In this document: positions 6,789 to 10,336 of the stretch, in pieces
Numbering within the stretch: the first letter of the stretch is position 1
How the letters are laid out: each line of letters starts with the position of its first letter
DNA from: Methanobacterium sp.
GTDB lineage: Archaea > Methanobacteriota > Methanobacteria > Methanobacteriales > Methanobacteriaceae
Direction of reading: 5' to 3'
Assembly: GCA_021372715.1 (NCBI GenBank)
Contig: JAJFTX010000173.1
Coordinates: 1 to 10,336, forward strand
Length of the DNA stretch: 10,336 bases
Program-made: the position numbers and the translations under genes
Notes under the pieces: generated by a model
What the model saw: only the letters and a program-made list of their open reading frames with translations
Told to the model about the DNA's origin: nothing
Databases searched by the model: none

Positions 6789-8099
6789 TCACTTGTTGAA
6801 TAGATCATCTTCAAACCCTAAAACATCTAATGATTCTTTTAAAATTCTATTGGTGTAATCAGACTTTTTTTCATTGGGTTTTGGGTTCTGTCTAATGACT
6901 TTAAGCAGACGACTTGCTAATTGAGCACCTTTTTTGTTGTTCAGTTCTTCCAAAGGCACCTTAATATTATCGATGTTTTCCAGGAATAAATTTTCTTCTA
7001 TTTCCTCGTTTGTCTCTCCTTTAACCTTTACCCCTACGAATTCACGTGATACAAGGCCATGATGATTTATGCTGACATGAATTGCGCCTTCTCCTTTTAG
7101 ATGTTTTCTTATTTCATAAAAGTTGATATCTGAAGTTTTACCCCCAGATAACTCTCCTTTAACCTTTAATATTATTATTCTACCTTCTATTTCATCTAAG
7201 ACTGATTTTTCCTCTATTTTTGCCTTTATTTCATCATATAATTCATTGGAATTTTTATGATCAGCTTGGAATGATAAATAAAGGTATGATGCTAAATCTA
7301 GTTGTATGAAGGTTAAGTCTTCACATGACTTTATATCATGAGATTCTTCATCGAATTCAACAATGAAGAACCCTCTTTTTTCGCCTTTGGCACTTATCTC
7401 TAAATCACGAGGATATCCTGAAAATAATGGTCCAGAATATGTTATGACACCATAATCGTTCATTTTATCCTCACATATCCTTTTATGTATATGTCCACCG
7501 GCGTAATAATCGAAGTTGCGGGGAAGTTTATTTATATCCATGCCTTCCATTTTGATCAGGTATTCTGGTAAAAGATTTCTTATTGCTGTGTGAAAAACGA
7601 ATATTTTAAAGCCTTTTTCTTCTTCCAGGCTTTTTCTATCTAACATATCATAGTATGTGTCATCGATCCCCATTTTTCGTCCAGATATTCCAGTTAATTT
7701 GGCTTTGGTTTTAGGGTCAATGGTGAAATTCAGTTTAATCATCTCTTCCCCAGATTCATCTTCAAATACCTTGGCTTGGAATAATTTTTTCATCAATCCG
7801 CTTTCGGTGATTACATCGATTATGGATGTTTGATTAGGGCTAAAATCATGACTACCATAGTTTATGTAGATGTTGATTCCCTTTTTATTCACTTCACTCA
7901 GTTTTCCCACTGCTTCTTTAACCACCCCCATATCAGGAAGGTTTGAGTGGAATAGATCACCAGCGATGATTATAAAATCTACTTCTTCCTCCATACATAT
8001 GTCTAAACATTCTTTAAAGGCTTTTAATTCTAATTCTTTAAGTTCAGGATATTTCTGTGCTCCTAAATGGCAATCTGCTAAGTGGGCGAATTTATACAT
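6789..8099 (-). CDS. mre11: DNA repair nuclease Mre11
   Basis: This Mn-dependent endo/exonuclease partners Rad50 in double-strand break processing. With the ATG at 8099 it has 436 residues. The metallophosphatase motifs are in order: Asp9-x-His11 (ADCHLG), Asp48 (AGDLFH), GSHD at 82-85 with His84, His170 (VFHTAI), and His203/His205 (GGHIHKR). In Pyrococcus Mre11 the third motif is GNHD and its Asn binds both metals; here a Ser takes that place. A capping domain follows to about residue 365, and the charged C-terminus (about 375-436) should hold the Rad50-binding helices. An in-frame TTG at 8108 would add three residues, but MYKFAHLADCHLG is the natural beginning, with AGTTGAT (one mismatch to AGGTGAT) four bases upstream. 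The gene is 54 bases after herA, the widest gap in the complete part of the operon apart from nurA-herA, and that gap holds a palindrome. Confidence 0.95.
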   Translation of the reverse strand: MYKFAHLADCHLGAQKYPELKELELKAFKECLDICMEEEVDFIIIAGDLFHSNLPDMGVVKEAVGKLSEVNKKGINIYINYGSHDFSPNQTSIIDVITESGLMKKLFQAKVFEDESGEEMIKLNFTIDPKTKAKLTGISGRKMGIDDTYYDMLDRKSLEEEKGFKIFVFHTAIRNLLPEYLIKMEGMDINKLPRNFDYYAGGHIHKRICEDKMNDYGVITYSGPLFSGYPRDLEISAKGEKRGFFIVEFDEESHDIKSCEDLTFIQLDLASYLYLSFQADHKNSNELYDEIKAKIEEKSVLDEIEGRIIILKVKGELSGGKTSDINFYEIRKHLKGEGAIHVSINHHGLVSREFVGVKVKGETNEEIEENLFLENIDNIKVPLEELNNKKGAQLASRLLKVIRQNPKPNEKKSDYTNRILKESLDVLGFEDDLFNK

Positions 8100-8103
8100 T
8101 ATA

Positions 8104-8110
8104 ATCAACT
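8104..8110 (-). promoter_or_regulatory. Shine-Dalgarno-like site deciding the mre11 start
   Basis: AGTTGAT on the minus strand differs at one base from AGGTGAT and sits four bases before the ATG at 8099. Starting at the TTG at 8108 would place this site inside the coding region, so the ATG is preferred. Confidence 0.5.
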
Positions 8111-8113
8111 AGC

Positions 8114-8131
8114 TGTTTTATTAATAAAACA
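8114..8131 (-). promoter_or_regulatory. 18-bp perfect palindrome upstream of mre11
   Basis: TGTTTTATTAATAAAACA reads identically on both strands. It lies 14 bases before the mre11 ATG, just downstream of a TATA-like sequence at 8137-8145 and about where transcription from that element would begin. A repressor site here would block initiation. The DNA is very AT-rich, so a chance palindrome is possible. Confidence 0.4.
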
Positions 8132-8136
8132 AATAT

Positions 8137-8145
8137 TATTTAAAA
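8137..8145 (-). promoter_or_regulatory. TATA-like element before mre11 (possible internal promoter)
   Basis: TTTTAAATA on the minus strand lies in the 54-base herA-mre11 spacer. A start about 25 bases downstream would fall near 8115, within the palindrome and about 15 bases before the ATG. This could allow mre11-rad50 expression apart from nurA-herA, but it is a weak call in AT-rich DNA. Confidence 0.25.
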
Positions 8146-8153
8146 TTTAATAT

Positions 8154-9764
8154 TCAACCGATTAATTCGGTTTCTCCTTCTATTTTTAATTCTTCAGGTT
8201 TTTTGCTCAGATAATCTTCTACAAATTTATCAAATTCAGGAGTATAGATTGGTATGGCGAATTTAGTAAATACACTACTTACAATTGCTTCTCCTTTATC
8301 CAGGCTGGCAATGATCCTATTATCATCTGATAGGTCCTGGGATGCGCTGTCTATTATGGCGGATCTTTCCATGGACATTTCATTTCCTAATATAATTTTA
8401 GTGTTCATATTGGCCAATATTGCCCGGGGGATTACACTGGCCAGCTGGGTTATGGCAATTAATCCCAGTTTGAATTTCCTTCCTTCTCTAGCTATAGTTC
8501 CATATATGTTATTACCCATACCACTTTCCAAGGCATCTCTACCCAGAACCCGGGGTGCTTCCTCAATTACTATGCTGATTACTGGACGACTTTTAAGTGT
8601 TTTAGAATCATAATTTTTGTATTTCAAGAAGATGTTGCTGGCTATTATACTACCTACAAATAGCTCTTCAAAATCACTTAATTTAGAACTGTCTATGATC
8701 ACGATTTTACCTTTCTCCAGGGATTCCACAATATTTTGAATAGTGGCCAGTCCTGATTCCCCACCTACAAATAGATTACTTCTAAACACACATTTCTTCT
8801 CACCAGGTGATGATTCATCTACAACAGCAGATACACCCAATTTTGTTTCTAACTTCCGTTTTAAAACTTTAGCGGTTTTTTCATCTATTCCCATGACCTT
8901 CAGGATTTGATGATCCTTTTCTTTAGCTATTTCACTAATCCAGTCTGACCCGTATTTGTTGTAGAACATTCTCATGGCTTCATTCTGGGCTGATGAAAAT
9001 CCGCCGATTCCACTGAAATGTTGAGGACGTATTTTTCTAATATTTATGGATAAAGTTAATGCATCGGGATTTCCGGTGTCTGGTGAGTAATATTCTAACT
9101 TTTCATCCCTTTGGGGATGGTGTCTTAAGCCTTTCTGTAAGTTGTCACCATAATATTCATCATGAGGATCTAAAACCAGAATACCAGCACCTTCTGAGTC
9201 TAAGATACTCCATAACATCACCCTAACCAGATTACTCTTACCTCTTCCAGTGGTAGCCGGTATGAAGATGTGATGAGTTAGTGATTTGATTAAATCTATG
9301 TGTACGTTTACATCCTTTTTTACAGTAGATCCACTTCTGATATCCCCTAAGTAAATGGAGTTTTTCTTATGATCAGGTTTTAAAAAACCTAAATGCTCGT
9401 TGGTTATGGACTGGATGTCATTGAAAAAAGAAGGGGGTCTTTTAGGACTTTTAATTATATACTGGTTTTTATCAGTTCGCTTTACATAAAGCAAACTTTT
9501 TGCTCGGGCTACAAGATAATTTCGTAGTTTTGGTTGCATTACTTCCAGGTTATCTCCGTATCCTTCCAGTTTCAGTCCTGCTGATAATTCCAGGGTGGAT
9601 TGTGGGATTTGACTGCGGTATTCTATGTCTTTTACCTGTATTATGGTATAATCTGACTGATCTCCTTCTGCCACCAATAAATCTCCTAGTTCCATCAGAG
9701 AGTCACTTTTCTCTCTAATGTAAATATCTTTTAAACCACCACCAACTATCTGACCGCCTTTCAT
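8154..9764 (-). CDS. herA: HerA bipolar DNA translocase/helicase
   Basis: HerA is a hexameric FtsK-like ATPase that binds NurA and drives DNA through the complex to resect broken ends to 3' tails. The 536 residues begin with the HAS-barrel, the NurA-contacting domain, at about 5-95. The RecA-like core holds Walker A ATTGRGKS at 170-177 (Lys176), the HerA-typical DPHDEYYG at 199-206, Walker B ISIVIEEAPR at 396-405 with Glu401/Glu402, the arginine-finger region AREGRKF at 425-431, and the sensor ITQ at 438-440. Inserted helical segments lie between about 250 and 340. Length is normal for archaeal HerA. The ATG at 9764 has AGGTGAG a few bases upstream. It follows nurA by 57 bases and precedes mre11 by 54, in the classic archaeal repair cluster. 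Related HerA-like proteins also occur with other nucleases, but the nurA and mre11-rad50 neighbours settle the identity. Confidence 0.95.
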   Translation of the reverse strand: MKGGQIVGGGLKDIYIREKSDSLMELGDLLVAEGDQSDYTIIQVKDIEYRSQIPQSTLELSAGLKLEGYGDNLEVMQPKLRNYLVARAKSLLYVKRTDKNQYIIKSPKRPPSFFNDIQSITNEHLGFLKPDHKKNSIYLGDIRSGSTVKKDVNVHIDLIKSLTHHIFIPATTGRGKSNLVRVMLWSILDSEGAGILVLDPHDEYYGDNLQKGLRHHPQRDEKLEYYSPDTGNPDALTLSINIRKIRPQHFSGIGGFSSAQNEAMRMFYNKYGSDWISEIAKEKDHQILKVMGIDEKTAKVLKRKLETKLGVSAVVDESSPGEKKCVFRSNLFVGGESGLATIQNIVESLEKGKIVIIDSSKLSDFEELFVGSIIASNIFLKYKNYDSKTLKSRPVISIVIEEAPRVLGRDALESGMGNNIYGTIAREGRKFKLGLIAITQLASVIPRAILANMNTKIILGNEMSMERSAIIDSASQDLSDDNRIIASLDKGEAIVSSVFTKFAIPIYTPEFDKFVEDYLSKKPEELKIEGETELIG

Positions 9765-9821
9765 ATACTCACCTGTAAATATTGCTTACCTTTAATCTAT
9801 GGCTCTCGTTTAAGGAATGAT

Positions 9822-10336
9822 TTATAACTCATCTAGTTTATCATGCATACTAACTGCTTTAATTCGTGCATTGAATGATTCTAATGCCTCGTTTCGAGCC
9901 AATTCTGATTCTAAAATAATTTTATAATTTATCAAGTCTTCATTTCTTACCCTGGCCCATACATGAGCATCGAATAATCCATAGGGATATCCCGGTATGG
10001 TTATGTCTCGTGAATAATCTGCAATTGTTGAAATAATATTTATTATCTCTTTTTTACTCATGTTATCGGTTTGATCTTTGAGAATTTCGAACCTGAAGGG
10101 TGTACTGGCGTTTTTATTTAGTTTAATTACCATTATCACTGCTTTATGCTCTTTTGCCTTACTTCGGGCTATGGGAAAATAGCACCACTGGTCAAATTCT
10201 AATTTATTATCCTGTGCAAATTTTTCAATAGATGCGATGAGTGAAAATCCAGTATTGGTTGTCAATCTACACGTCTTTGATAGTCCTGTGAAAATAACAC
10301 CCTTTTTTATGGCTTTTTGAAAAACTTGATCAACAT
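9822..10336 (-). CDS. nurA: NurA 5'-3' nuclease, C-terminal part (5' end outside window)
   Basis: The reading frame is open through the right edge, so the gene is truncated by the window, not in the genome; 170 residues are visible. NurA is a dimeric nuclease that degrades the 5' strand in complex with HerA. Two family signatures can be seen: GLSKTCRLTT near visible residues 17-26, with its conserved lysine, and PGYPYGLFDAHVWARV at 114-129, with the conserved Tyr-Pro and Ala-His pair. The N-terminal metal-binding aspartate region and the gene start are missing. A TTG at 10263-10265 opens a 147-residue frame but would cut through the GLSKT motif, so it is not the start. The end of the protein is helical and charged. 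Placement directly before herA supports the call. The operon promoter should lie upstream of nurA, beyond 10336. Confidence 0.85.
   Translation of the reverse strand, partial: VDQVFQKAIKKGVIFTGLSKTCRLTTNTGFSLIASIEKFAQDNKLEFDQWCYFPIARSKAKEHKAVIMVIKLNKNASTPFRFEILKDQTDNMSKKEIINIISTIADYSRDITIPGYPYGLFDAHVWARVRNEDLINYKIILESELARNEALESFNARIKAVSMHDKLDEL

Noticed and set aside
8254..8613. Plus-strand open frame of 119 codons inside herA
   Set aside because: It lies opposite the conserved HerA core and is explained as a shadow of it.
8647..9258. HerA Walker A reads ATTGRGKS, with Ala in place of the first Gly
   Set aside because: The P-loop pattern allows Ala or Gly at that place, and the catalytic Lys/Ser are intact, so this does not suggest an inactive ATPase.
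9822..10265. A self-contained 147-residue gene starting at the TTG at 10265
   Set aside because: The same frame stays open to the window edge and the upstream part supplies the NurA GLSKT motif, so this is the tail of a longer gene.

Overview
The window looks like a chromosomal segment from a pseudomurein-walled methanogen, most likely a mesophilic member of the Methanobacteriales (Methanobacterium-like). The evidence is a secreted protein with pseudomurein-binding repeats, a complete archaeal NurA-HerA-Mre11-Rad50 set, a DUF131/TIGR00304-type membrane protein, strong Shine-Dalgarno sites matching the archaeal 16S tail, TATA-like promoter elements and T-tract terminators, all in AT-rich DNA. 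The genus is inferred from gene content, not from a marker gene.

Left part, plus strand (1-700): the C-terminal end of an unidentified protein, a small zinc-ribbon protein and a two-helix DUF131-type membrane protein follow one another closely. They converge on a minus-strand UDP-glucose 4-epimerase (galE-like, 744-1712). A 188-203 bp divergent intergenic region separates galE from a secreted 596-residue plus-strand protein (1916-3706). That protein has a signal peptide, an M14/aspartoacylase-like zinc hydrolase domain and two copies of a 140-residue module, each holding two pseudomurein-binding repeats. The galE and hydrolase genes plausibly both serve the cell envelope.

Right part, minus strand (10336-3761): a five-gene run reads nurA (cut by the window edge), herA, mre11, rad50, and a small protein with two predicted winged-helix domains. 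NurA-HerA is a nuclease-translocase and Mre11-Rad50 a nuclease-ATPase; together they are the archaeal machinery for 5'-strand resection at double-strand breaks. The operon promoter must lie beyond the right edge. An internal TATA-like element and an 18-bp perfect palindrome sit in front of mre11.

Most worth following up: the uncharacterised tandem winged-helix protein ending the resection operon; the zinc-hydrolase/pseudomurein-binding fusion; a C-rich hexanucleotide repeat inside that gene whose other strand is a telomere-like G-quadruplex motif; the Mre11 motif III variant GSHD; and the palindrome before mre11. No stretch longer than about 200 bases lacks a gene, and I see no IS element, CRISPR array, tRNA or rRNA.
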